Source of the DNA: Anaerolineae bacterium
Lineage (GTDB): Bacteria > Chloroflexota > Anaerolineae > Anaerolineales > Anaerolineaceae
Direction: 5' to 3'
NCBI GenBank assembly: GCA_013177815.1
Contig: JABLXM010000002.1
Location: 1-36,537 of the forward strand
Length of the DNA stretch: 36,537 nt
Positions 26,061-34,124 of this stretch are shown here, piece after piece; position 1 is the stretch's first letter, and the number at the start of each line of letters is the position of its first letter. The position numbers and the translations under genes are program-made. Below the pieces are notes generated by a model, which saw only the letters and a program-made list of their open reading frames with translations, made no database searches and was not told where the DNA came from.

Positions 26061-26951
26061 TCATCCCCCCAGGTTTTGCGCCATCGCGATTGCGCCCAGG
26101 CTGCCCGAACGCGAACCCAATCCCGGTGCGACGATATAATCTTCGATGTGCTCGAGGATGATTTCCGACCGGATGTAATTGTTCAGCACCGCCAGACATC
26201 TTTGCTGAACCAGCTCAAGCAAACCGGTACGCTTGCCCACCCCCCCGCCCAGTACGATGCGTTGTGGTGAGAATGCGTAGACCAAATTGGCAATCGCATG
26301 CGCAATATAGTTGGCTTCCAAAGCCCACGCCGGATGATCATCCGGTAGTTCTTCAGCCAACATCCCCCACCTTTTCGCCATAGCAGGTCCAGACGCCAGC
26401 CCCTCCCAACAATCACGATGATAGGGACAATTCCCGGCGAAAGGGTCCTCTTGCAAATCATGTGGAAGGGACATATGACCCGCTTCCGGGTGCACCAGTC
26501 CATGAATCGGCTTGCCGTTGACGATGACGCCAACGCCGATGCCTGTGCCCACGGTGATGTATATAAATGGGTCCAGCACATTGTTCTGTTGGATCCAAAC
26601 ACGCTCCCCCACGGCTGCCGCGTTGACATCGGTATCGAAGGCTATCGGCGCCCCTAGCGCAGTACGGATATGCCCACAAAGGTCGGTGAATTGCCACCCC
26701 GGTTTCGGGGTGGTGGTGATATACCCATAGGTCTTGGAGGCGGGGTTCAAATCCAAGGGTCCAAAAGACCCCACGCCAATGGCTGCCAGGCTGCCCTGGT
26801 GTGGTCTAAAAACATCCAACACCCGATTGATTGTTTCGGCGGGTGATGTGGTCGGTATCGTTTCCTCGACAACTATCTCATCGGGATTGGCGGCAACGAT
26901 GCAATTGAACTTAGTGCCGCCAGCTTCTATACCACCGTACAATTTTTCCAT
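26061..26951 (-). CDS. scrK: ROK-family fructokinase
   Basis: 296 residues. GGIEAGGTKF at 6-15 is the ATP-binding loop in the form typical of ROK fructokinases (Glu in place of the usual Asp), and TVGTGIGVGVIVNGK is the second phosphate-binding region. A histidine/cysteine zinc site is present as GHMSLPH then CPYHRDCWEGLASGP, as in bacterial ROK fructokinases. It phosphorylates fructose in the cytoplasm and so would take over the monosaccharide released by the GH172 and propeller enzymes. CGGAGT 5-6 bases before ATG 26951 supports the start. The call over a general ROK sugar kinase rests on the EAGGTK variant and on gene context. Confidence 0.85.
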   Translation of the reverse strand: MEKLYGGIEAGGTKFNCIVAANPDEIVVEETIPTTSPAETINRVLDVFRPHQGSLAAIGVGSFGPLDLNPASKTYGYITTTPKPGWQFTDLCGHIRTALGAPIAFDTDVNAAAVGERVWIQQNNVLDPFIYITVGTGIGVGVIVNGKPIHGLVHPEAGHMSLPHDLQEDPFAGNCPYHRDCWEGLASGPAMAKRWGMLAEELPDDHPAWALEANYIAHAIANLVYAFSPQRIVLGGGVGKRTGLLELVQQRCLAVLNNYIRSEIILEHIEDYIVAPGLGSRSGSLGAIAMAQNLGG

Positions 26952-27410
26952 TAGAACTCCGTGAAATTAGCCACTGCCGTAATTCCAGAAAGGATGCCAA
27001 CGAAATTTTACTACCTGATTGGGTTGGCGGGAACCGAAAGACTGAAAACCGGCGACATTCCAATGCGGAGCATCCCGGCGCCCACTCAATTCAAAACAAT
27101 CCCTGGCATACCCGCCAATGAACCATTTTGCCTTTTCCTCATTGTGGTGTATGATATCTTCAACAACCGCCGACGACAGAAGCTGCATGGCCTGAAGCAG
27201 GCGGTACCAGAAGGTCACCCGGAAAATGTATGCAAAAAACCGAAACGACGATGGGCGATACATTCCCCCAACCGGTCGCGGCTGTGGCGGTTTAGCGAAG
27301 CTGAGGGGGTCTTCAGGGGGGATGGCTTCTGCCTCGCCATTTTTATCCATCCGGACGCTGCCGAGCTGCAAATCACACGGGGACAAGTGGGATGGCAGGG
27401 CTGCCACTGA
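26952..27410. other. No convincing gene between fructokinase and CRISPR leader
   Basis: Long open frames exist on both strands here (about 150 codons each). None has a ribosome site or recognisable protein features, and they overlap one another. I treat the stretch as non-coding or as decayed sequence. It presumably carries the fructokinase promoter near 26960-27050, but I see no clear hexamers. Confidence 0.4.
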
Positions 27411-27560
27411 AAAAAAAGCGAAGGAGAAAGCGCAATCATCGTGCGAGTACCAGGTTCGTTTTTCAAGTATAATAAGGTGGTACAGTGAAAAGCTTGGAGA
27501 AAATTGGGTGTTTGTTCAAGAATATCAAAGCGGAGGTGAATAAACTGAAAGATCGATGGG
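27411..27560 (+). promoter_or_regulatory. Probable CRISPR leader
   Basis: About 150 bp directly before the first repeat. It contains A-rich tracts and a perfect TATAAT (27468-27473) without a clear -35. The orientation (repeats ending in CTGAAAC on the plus strand) places the leader on this side, so the newest spacers should be those nearest 27598. Confidence 0.6.
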
Positions 27561-28649
27561 GTTGAAATTAAACCAATCCCCGTAAGGGGACTGAAACAAA
27601 TCCCGGGGTTTCGCGTTGTCCGCTACTTCCCACGGTTGAAATTAAACCAATCCCCGTAAGGGGACTGAAACGGTGTACCTTTGTCCGAGCAAATTTGCTC
27701 TGCAAAGCTTGTTGAAATTAAACCAATCCCCGTAAGGGGACTGAAACTTTTTTTTCTGCTCGCTTCTACTTTCTTTTCACTTTGTTGAAATTAAACCAAT
27801 CCCCGTAAGGGGACTGAAACCTTTTATTTCACCTGTCTCAATTATTTTTGTTTTCATTTGTTGAAATTAAACCAATCCCCGTAAGGGGACTGAAACACAC
27901 GATATTCGCAATCGAATGTTATAGTACCAAAGGTTGAAATTAAACCAATCCCCGTAAGGGGACTGAAACGGACACCAGGAGTTTTGGTGCTGTTGAGGTG
28001 GTGACCGTTGAAATTAAACCAATCCCCGTAAGGGGACTGAAACAGCTTGATCCATCCTTCAGGGGCTTTCTCAAGCTTGGTTGAAATTAAACCAATCCCC
28101 GTAAGGGGACTGAAACCATTTCGTTATCCTTTCCATTAATTCTTTAGATATATCTGTCTCGTTGAAATTAAACCAATCCCCGTAAGGGGACTGAAACTCA
28201 GTTGTCAGTCAGAGCAGCATCTGGGCAAGATGCGTTGAAATTAAACCAATCCCCGTAAGGGGACTGAAACCATTTCGTTATCCTTTCCATTAATTCTTTA
28301 GATATATCTGTCTCGTTGAAATTAAACCAATCCCCGTAAGGGGACTGAAACCAAATTCATCTTTGGGCAAGGCATAAAAACCAAGGCGCGTTGAAATTAA
28401 ACCAATCCCCGTAAGGGGACTGAAACTTTTTTGTTTGCAGCATCTGTCCAGATGGTGACCGAAGGTTGAAATTAAACCAATCCCCGTAAGGGGACTGAAA
28501 CTCAACGGTAGGCTCAACTTCCGCGATTGGCGTTTGTGTTGAAATTAAACCAATCCCCGTAAGGGGACTGAAACTATTTGGACTGGAGCTTCAGCTTTCG
28601 CTTCTGCAACTTGTTGAAATTAAACCAATCCCCGTAAGGGGACTGAAAC
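27561..28649 (+). CRISPR. CRISPR array, 15 repeats of 37 bp and 14 spacers
   Basis: Fifteen repeats starting at 27561, 27635, 27711, 27784, 27860, 27933, 28007, 28080, 28161, 28234, 28315, 28390, 28465, 28538 and 28613 appear identical by eye. Each begins GTTGAAATTAAACC and ends GGGGACTGAAAC. Spacers are 37, 39, 36, 39, 36, 37, 36, 44, 36, 44, 38, 38, 36 and 38 nt. The repeat holds a hairpin TCCCC-GTAA-GGGGA with a GNRA tetraloop just before the last seven bases. This fits Cas6 processing to crRNAs with an 8-nt handle ACTGAAAC, as in type I and type III systems. Spacers 8 and 10 are identical. The last repeat is not degenerate. No cas gene is in the window, so the type cannot be fixed and the array depends on proteins encoded elsewhere. 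Confidence 0.99.
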
Positions 28650-28818
28650 TTTCTCGCTTTGAAAGAATTCAAGTTCTCTGGCTGGTCGTTTCTGTTTTCA
28701 AGCAAGCAAGAAAGGAGGTGGTCAAGAAAACGATCAAGCGAAGACGAAAAAACATATCTTAAGAAAAGTCGAGAGGATTTCCAAAAGTTTTGCACGTTTT
28801 TTTACCCAAATATAGCAA

Positions 28819-28852
28819 TCGGACGGCATAAACTACTATATATGCCGTCCGA
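28819..28852. terminator. 12-bp perfect hairpin beyond the tRNA remnant
   Basis: TCGGACGGCATA (28819-28830) and TATGCCGTCCGA (28841-28852) with a 10-base loop. On the minus strand it lies downstream of the tRNA-Arg 3' end, followed by TTGCTATATTT. It may be the old terminator of that tRNA gene, preserved on the host side of the integration junction. Confidence 0.5.
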
Positions 28853-28898
28853 CTACCTCTAAACCCCTATATATAGTACCCTAACGGGCATCTGCGAG

Positions 28899-28940
28899 CG
28901 CCCCCGGCGGGACTCGAACCCACAACCTACTGATTCGAAG
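28899..28940 (-). pseudogene. 3' half of a tRNA-Arg gene (attachment-site remnant)
   Basis: Read on the minus strand, the 42 bases correspond to tRNA positions 32-73. They are loop CTTCGAA (anticodon TCG, arginine), the 3' anticodon stem TCAGT, variable loop AGGTT, T stem GTGGG with loop TTCGAGT and CCCGC, 3' acceptor strand CGGGGGC, and discriminator G. The T stem pairs fully with one G-T. The matching 5' strand (ACTGA and everything before it) is absent: the sequence breaks exactly at the anticodon loop. This is the usual footprint left by elements that integrate into tRNA 3' ends. No CCA is encoded. Confidence 0.75.
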
Positions 28941-29032
28941 TTCAAGAACGGATGTTCTGCATAGTACATATGGTGATACATTGTCCACTGTGTCCCATAT
29001 GTGGGGGTAAATTTGTCCACCCAGTCCGTATT
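28903..29032. repeat. Diverged direct repeat, copy A (includes tRNA-Arg 3' end)
   Basis: Aligns without any gap to 29251-29380 at a constant offset of 348 bp; I count about 86 of 130 identical positions. Best conserved blocks are the run CTACTGATT, TGTTCT, GGTGATAC, and GTCCCATAT followed by GGGGGT. Copy A keeps a good tRNA 3' half at its left end. It also contains TTGTCCACTG (28981), and TTGTCCACCC (29013) and TTTTCCACCC (29031) as short direct repeats. Confidence 0.7.
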
Positions 29033-29250
29033 TTCCACCCTGTGGTAAGCGTTTTGCACCATGATTACCACGGGGTGATGCAAGGAAAGGCAACCCGCAA
29101 AATATGAAGACGAGATTGAGAATTAATAAGCACGAAAATTGTTTCCGATAATAATTGTGGGGAGTGGTTTCGTGGCGCTGACCTCCGGGTTATAAGCAAA
29201 TATATAGATTTAAGCAAGGGGATCCACTGTTCAAATAATAAATAAGTGGC

Positions 29251-29380
29251 CCACTCGGTACTTTAACCCTAAACCCACTGATTAAGAGTGTTAGAATGTG
29301 TGTTCTATACCGTATATGTGGTGATACCCCGTCTATAATGTCCCATATACGGGGGTGATTTTGTGTTTTAAGTCCATTAT
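29251..29380. repeat. Diverged direct repeat, copy B (decayed tRNA end)
   Basis: Partner of copy A. The part matching the tRNA has lost T-arm pairing and reads ACTTTAACCCTAAACCCACT. The non-tRNA part keeps TGTTCT, GTGGTGATAC, GTCCCATATAC and GGGGGTGATTTTGTG. Stops occur in all frames across it, so it is not coding. I read it as an older attachment-site junction of the same element family. Confidence 0.65.
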
Positions 29381-29646
29381 TTTTATTAATTAATTTAGTG
29401 TTGCTGTAGATTTGCTATAAAGAACTCTATTGAAGAGGATCGACGGCTTACAATTTCCCCACTAGTGGAGAAAAAAGGTGAAAAAACGCTTTTTGGGGGG
29501 ATTATTTCTTCATTTATAATCTTCAAAATTGAAACATCTTTTGTAATCCGATACCTATATACGCCTCTACTCATCTACAGTCACCTTGGGACCTAGCATG
29601 ATTGCTGCAAAATGATTCACTTGATTGTTGTTCCTGAAATACTTCT
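29381..29646. other. AT-rich stretch without a gene, downstream of the amidase gene
   Basis: No gene is seen. It contains the perfect palindrome CCACTAGTGG (29459-29468) followed by A-rich sequence. No clear terminator hairpin for the amidase operon is visible. Confidence 0.4.
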
Positions 29647-30552
29647 CTATTCAGGAAGTTGATATCCAATTTGTGCAAGCACCGCTTTAGGGAACTCAAA
29701 CCGAACGGTTTTTGCCGGGTCTACAACCTGGCAGACCCTTAGAGAACCGGCTGCGCTCATCAGCATGGCAGCATCATTCGTCGATAAGCCTGCAAAACGA
29801 GTCAGGAAATCGAGCATGTTGTTCACGGCACCCTCGGAAGCCCGGTTCATATCCGGATCAGAAAATATCGTTACTACGCTTTCAGTATTCTCCAGGAAAG
29901 GCGTTGGCAATCCTGTCAGGTCAACTGTTTCTGTTTTGATCTTTGCATTTCCTGCTGTTTCTGCCCCGACAGCCACGATTTCACCATCGCCCATTACTGC
30001 ATGCAGATCGCCCAATCCCAGCAGGGCGCCTTCTACCTGAACGGTCAAGTAAAGCCTAGCTCCCTTTTTGATCAGGGTGCAATCCATGTTGCCACCATGT
30101 AACCCCGGTACACCATTTCCGATGCTGCCCTCAGATGGTGCCACGCCAATCACTCCAATCATTGGCGCCAGCGGTAGGCGTATATTTTCTTTATAAACTA
30201 ACTCATTCCCTTGGCGTTTTACAATGGTTGTTTCCATGTCTTTAATTCGATTTCCCACTGTCCCTTCACCCGGGATGGTTACCATTACAGATTGGTCGTC
30301 GACATCTATATCCAAAATGTCAATGCGCAAAATAGTACTCGGATAGGTGCCATTTATAAAAATCGGGCCGGTCGCAGGATTGGTGTGGTTCCAATCCAGG
30401 TTGGCAACCAGATCCTTTTCGTTGCGTATTTGACCCTGGAAACAATCGTGGGTCTCGAGAATAATTTCTTCACCGGGCTTAACAAACGCTACTGGTTCAA
30501 TGTTGGGATTGAAGTGATAGAAATTCTGGTCGCGAGAAATTCTTAGAGACAT
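29647..30552 (-). CDS. Acetamidase/formamidase family amidohydrolase
   Basis: 301 residues, the size of the short acetamidase/formamidase (FmdA/AmdA) proteins. Family blocks are WNHTNPATGPIFI near 55-67, MIGVIGVAPSEG, the central HGGNMDCTLIKKGARLYL and LLGLGDLHAVMGDGEIVAVGAE, then the C-terminal DAAMLMSAAGSLRVCQVVDP. Members hydrolyse short-chain amides to ammonia and the acid in the cytoplasm. AGGAG eight bases before ATG 30552 fixes the start. It is the last gene of the livK-G-F-H-M order operon, which therefore probably imports the amide that it hydrolyses, as in FmdDEF-type systems. Confidence 0.9.
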   Translation of the reverse strand: MSLRISRDQNFYHFNPNIEPVAFVKPGEEIILETHDCFQGQIRNEKDLVANLDWNHTNPATGPIFINGTYPSTILRIDILDIDVDDQSVMVTIPGEGTVGNRIKDMETTIVKRQGNELVYKENIRLPLAPMIGVIGVAPSEGSIGNGVPGLHGGNMDCTLIKKGARLYLTVQVEGALLGLGDLHAVMGDGEIVAVGAETAGNAKIKTETVDLTGLPTPFLENTESVVTIFSDPDMNRASEGAVNNMLDFLTRFAGLSTNDAAMLMSAAGSLRVCQVVDPAKTVRFEFPKAVLAQIGYQLPE

Positions 30553-30583
30553 ATTTGTGACTCCTGGCGAATTGTTTACAATC

Positions 30584-31657
30584 TCACTCGTTTACTTGTA
30601 CTGAGGCAGGTTCCTCTATCTTTTTCTTTGCAGATTTTTTAGGCATCCACCGAAATTCGCGCCCACCCAGGATACCCTCGGGGCGAAAGATCAGGATAAG
30701 GATCAGTGCCGTTGCCAGCAAGACTTCGGTAAGGCCAACAACATCGAAAGGCAAAACGTGGTTTAAATTAATGAAATTTTCCACAGCCCGCAGGCCTTCC
30801 CTTGCAAATGTGACAACAATAGTACCGATAACAGCTCCGGATACCCCCATCGTCCCGCCGACGACCAACATGGTAAGGATATTGAAGGTTTCGGCCATGT
30901 AGAAAGCAGATGGAGTAAAGGAGGTAATGTAATGAGCAAAAAGACCTCCGCCAAAACTTGCTATTCCAGCGCCAATGACAAATGAATAATATCGCACTTG
31001 TGTGATATTAATACCCATCGCCTGGGCAGCATGATAATCATCTCTCGAGGCACGAAGTTTTAATCCCAGGGAGGATTCTTTGAAAAGGTATGCAAAGATA
31101 AGAATCAGGATTGCGCTGAACACGGCGGTCCAGACTGTGGTCAGTTCCTCGATGCCGAACAGAGTGCGTGGACCGTTGGTGACCTTATCCCAGTGGATCA
31201 GAACGGTGTTGATGATAATCAATAATGCGAAAGATGAAATAGCTGCAGTTGTATCCGAAAGGCGCATGAGCGGGTAGCTGATTATCGCCGCGATGACTAC
31301 GGCAACAAGGGCACCAACGAGCAGGGATGGGATAAATGAGAAGTGCAGATTGAGGAGGAATGGATAGATTTGGGGTATAGCAATTTCTTTCGTCGTGGGG
31401 GTCATGGAACAGATTGAGGAAATATATGCCCCAATGCCCATGAAACCGACATGCGCCCACGCAAGGATCCCTGAGTTGCCCATGAAGACCTGCATGCCTA
31501 GAACAACCACCATGCTGACGAATAGAGCCGTGACAATCCGGATCAGTAACGAGCCGGCAAAAAGGTCGGTGAGACCGGCCATAATAAGCATTGGTACCGT
31601 CAGGATAATAATGGTGGAATAAGAAGAAAACCAGTGGGTCAGGTTCGCCTTTTTCAT
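30584..31657 (-). CDS. ABC transporter permease, LivM-type
   Basis: 357 residues with about ten membrane helices and the LivM hallmarks GHVGF-like AWAHVGFMGIGAYIS, LRASRDDYHAAQAMGIN (ATPase-docking loop), and IFRPEGILGGREFRW at the C-terminus. It overlaps the LivH-type gene by four bases (ATGA-like). Imports a branched-chain amino acid, urea or short amide together with LivH. The context (amidase gene 31 bp downstream) favours an amide. Confidence 0.92.
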   Translation of the reverse strand: MKKANLTHWFSSYSTIIILTVPMLIMAGLTDLFAGSLLIRIVTALFVSMVVVLGMQVFMGNSGILAWAHVGFMGIGAYISSICSMTPTTKEIAIPQIYPFLLNLHFSFIPSLLVGALVAVVIAAIISYPLMRLSDTTAAISSFALLIIINTVLIHWDKVTNGPRTLFGIEELTTVWTAVFSAILILIFAYLFKESSLGLKLRASRDDYHAAQAMGINITQVRYYSFVIGAGIASFGGGLFAHYITSFTPSAFYMAETFNILTMLVVGGTMGVSGAVIGTIVVTFAREGLRAVENFINLNHVLPFDVVGLTEVLLATALILILIFRPEGILGGREFRWMPKKSAKKKIEEPASVQVNE

Positions 31658-32547
31658 CCGACTCTCTCCTCTGCATATTTCACACGGATCAATCCCTCAG
31701 GTCGCCAGAGCAGAATCAGGATTACGATAACAAACATAAAGGCTTCTCTATAATCTAATAACGTTTGGGGGAGGAGAACCCCGATAAAACTGAAAAGGAT
31801 GCCATATACAAATCCACCAACAACAGCTCCTTCAAGGCTGCTGATACCTCCGACAACAATTGCAATAAAAGCAATCAAGAGGGGGCCCTGTCCGATAGAA
31901 GGAGTGACACTGGCTGTACGTCCCACCCAGAAAAGGGAGACCACCCCAGCAATAGCCCCGCTGATGATAAAAGCAGATGAAATGACCAGGTTGGCGGGTA
32001 TTCCAAGCATACGGGTCATACGGAAATTATCCGATGCTGCTCGCAGGGCAATTCCCAGCATAGTCCGCCGCAAGAGCAAAGAAAGTCCCAGCAATAAAAG
32101 GATGGTGATGGCAATAGTAAGGATATTCCGTGCAGGTGTAGTTATTCCCAGAAAGGTGATGCTGGAAGAAAATATTTTTGGTAGTGAAACGGCTTTCGCT
32201 CTTGGAGAGATAATTAATAATGCACCATTTTGCAGCAGAGTGCTGACAGCAAAGGATGTGATTAGCAATGCCGTGAGCGATTTTTCCCGCACATGCCGGA
32301 AAGCAACCAGTTCTGTCAGGTAGCTGACCAGCATTGCAGCAAGAATAGCTGCGGCGGCCACGAATATCCAGGGAAGATTGAATTTGGAGCCTACCAGGTA
32401 AAGCCCATATCCGCCGACCATGATCAGCTCACCGTAGGCAAAGTTGACCATTTTAAGGACGCCATAAATCATCACCAGACCGAGAGAGATTAAAGCGTAC
32501 AGGCTCCCGAGGCTGATTGCATTGATTAGAAATCCAAAAGTTATCAT
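31654..32547 (-). CDS. ABC transporter permease, LivH-type
   Basis: 297 residues with about eight helices. Typical features are SLGSLYALISLGLVMIYGVL with MVNFAYGELIMVGGY at the start and LRRTMLGIALRAASDNFRMTRMLGIP as the coupling loop. The C-terminal segment LLWRPEGLIRV is shared with LivM. AGAGGTG precedes the ATG at 32547. Forms the membrane heterodimer with the LivM-type permease. Confidence 0.93.
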   Translation of the reverse strand: MITFGFLINAISLGSLYALISLGLVMIYGVLKMVNFAYGELIMVGGYGLYLVGSKFNLPWIFVAAAAILAAMLVSYLTELVAFRHVREKSLTALLITSFAVSTLLQNGALLIISPRAKAVSLPKIFSSSITFLGITTPARNILTIAITILLLLGLSLLLRRTMLGIALRAASDNFRMTRMLGIPANLVISSAFIISGAIAGVVSLFWVGRTASVTPSIGQGPLLIAFIAIVVGGISSLEGAVVGGFVYGILFSFIGVLLPQTLLDYREAFMFVIVILILLWRPEGLIRVKYAEERVG

Positions 32548-32562
32548 AATTCACCTCTAGCC

Positions 32563-33267
32563 TTACTTACCCAGATAAATGTCTTTGATGGCTCCCTGTG
32601 ATCGGAGCTGATCTGGGGTTCCTTGAATCTCGACCCTGCCATTGTTAATCAAATAGACACGGTCAGCAATATCAAGTGTGCGATTAACGTTTTGTTCGAC
32701 TAGGAGAATCGTAGATCCGCGGGTGCGAAGAGTGACGATCAACGAAAATATCTGGTCGACGATTTTCGGGGCCAATCCGAGGGATGGTTCATCCAATACT
32801 AGCAATTTGGGGTGTGCCATGATGGAACGGGCGATTGCCAACTGTTGCTGTTCTCCTCCGGAGAGTGTCCCACCGAGTTGCTGGAAACGTTCTTCCAGGA
32901 TTGGAAAGAGGATGAAAGTTTCTTTAAGGTCTGCAAGATATTCTCTGTGGTTGTGGCGACTAAAAGCTCCCATATGCAGGTTTTCTTCCACGGTAAGGCT
33001 TGGGAAAATATCACGTTGTTCAGGCACAACAGCGACCCCCAATTTAAGAATAGCTTCAGGGGATTTGCCGACTATGGATTGACCTTCAAAATATATGGAA
33101 CCACTGACCGTTTTGACCACGCCGGCAATTGCTGAAAGGGTAGTGGTTTTCCCGGCTCCGTTTACCCCGATCAGAGCTACGAGCTCACCTTCTTTCACCT
33201 CTAAGGAAACATCATGGACGGCAGTAATAGCTCCATAGCGGACTTTCAGGTTTTCGACATGTAGCAT
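32563..33267 (-). CDS. ABC transporter ATP-binding protein, LivF-type
   Basis: 234 residues. Walker A GVNGAGKTT, Q-loop region VPEQRDIFPSLTVEENL, signature LSGGEQQQLAIARSI, and Walker B LLVLDEPSLGLAP are all intact. The GVNGAGK and EENLHMGA forms are typical of LivF. It starts 3 bp after the LivG-type gene and powers the importer together with it. Confidence 0.95.
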   Translation of the reverse strand: MLHVENLKVRYGAITAVHDVSLEVKEGELVALIGVNGAGKTTTLSAIAGVVKTVSGSIYFEGQSIVGKSPEAILKLGVAVVPEQRDIFPSLTVEENLHMGAFSRHNHREYLADLKETFILFPILEERFQQLGGTLSGGEQQQLAIARSIMAHPKLLVLDEPSLGLAPKIVDQIFSLIVTLRTRGSTILLVEQNVNRTLDIADRVYLINNGRVEIQGTPDQLRSQGAIKDIYLGK

Positions 33268-33270
33268 GGA

Positions 33271-34002
33271 TCAATTCTCCTTTCCAGACTCACCGAGGTA
33301 GGCATCAATCACAGCCGGATTCTCCTGGATTTCTTCAGGTGTCCCTTCCCCGATAGTTTTACCAGATTGGAGGACGTGCAACCGGTCGCATAGCCTCATG
33401 ATCAAACGCATGTCATGCTCCACGATCAATATCCCCAGATCGTATTTCTTGCGAATGTGATCCAGCACGACCAGCAAGTCATTGCATTCTTCTTCATTCA
33501 AACCGGCACCAGGTTCATCCAGCAACAAAAAAACCGGATCCATGGCTAATGCCCGGGCAATTTCCAAACGGCGTTCCAGCCCATAAGGCAGCGTTCCGGC
33601 CAATAAATCTGCATAGGACTCGAGTTTCATCTCAGACAAGGCGGTCATGGCTTTCTGGCGAGCATTTTTGCGTGAGATACCGACGCCGACAGCTGCCACT
33701 TCCGCATTCTCCATGACAGTCAGGTTTCGAAAAAGACGGATGGTTTGGAAAGTTCGGGAAATCCGGTGAGTTGCGACCTCATAGGCTTTTAGCTTAGTGA
33801 TTTCGACGTTGCCTACTTTGACCTTTCCTGAAGTTGCAGCGAGCAGTCCGGAGATGATATTGATCAGGGTTGTTTTCCCGGACCCATTGGGGCCGATCAA
33901 TCCAAGAATTTCACCCTGATGCAGTTTGATAGTTACGTCGTCAAGAGCCTGAAGACCACTGAAACTTTTGCATATATGCTCTATCGACAATTGTTCAGCC
34001 AT
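33271..34002 (-). CDS. ABC transporter ATP-binding protein, LivG-type
   Basis: 243 residues from the preferred start. Walker A GPNGSGKTT, signature LPYGLERRLEIARAL (the LivG variant with YG), Walker B LLLDEPGAGLNEEE and the switch histidine in IVEHDMRLIM are intact. The ATG at 34002 has AAGGA nine bases upstream. An ATG at 34026 adds eight residues but lacks a ribosome site. First gene after the intercistronic hairpin. Confidence 0.94.
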   Translation of the reverse strand: MAEQLSIEHICKSFSGLQALDDVTIKLHQGEILGLIGPNGSGKTTLINIISGLLAATSGKVKVGNVEITKLKAYEVATHRISRTFQTIRLFRNLTVMENAEVAAVGVGISRKNARQKAMTALSEMKLESYADLLAGTLPYGLERRLEIARALAMDPVFLLLDEPGAGLNEEECNDLLVVLDHIRKKYDLGILIVEHDMRLIMRLCDRLHVLQSGKTIGEGTPEEIQENPAVIDAYLGESGKEN

Positions 34003-34124
34003 AAATAATGATCCTTCATTATTCATAATGGTCCAGTTCTAAAATAGCTAAAGATTCCGACATCCTTATTGAAGGGATCTCGATCGATTATCTCTATTCT
34101 GCTAATTACAGAACCGAATGAAAA

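Noticed and set aside
26961-27410. Open frames of about 150 codons on both strands between fructokinase and the CRISPR leader
   Set aside because: The minus-strand frame begins at GTG without a ribosome site, the plus-strand frame has none either, and neither protein is recognisable.
28502-28612. Spacers 13 and 14 as self-targeting spacers against lipoprotein linkers in this window
   Set aside because: Their translations (Glu/Ala/Pro/Thr-rich) resemble such linkers in composition only. I could not find a matching nucleotide stretch in the window.
28290-28795. Minus-strand open frames with repeated FSPLTGIGLIST-like peptides
   Set aside because: These are translations of the CRISPR repeats.
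28859-29083. 74-codon minus-strand frame ending in GCGFESRRGR
   Set aside because: The end is the translated tRNA T-arm, a frequent artefact, and the homologous copy B carries stops in the same frame.
28964-29350. Apparent compensatory base changes in a CATATG-type inverted repeat shared by copies A and B
   Set aside because: When the copies are aligned gap-free, the pairing arms are shifted by two bases between copies. This is not true covariation, and short AT-rich arms can arise by chance.
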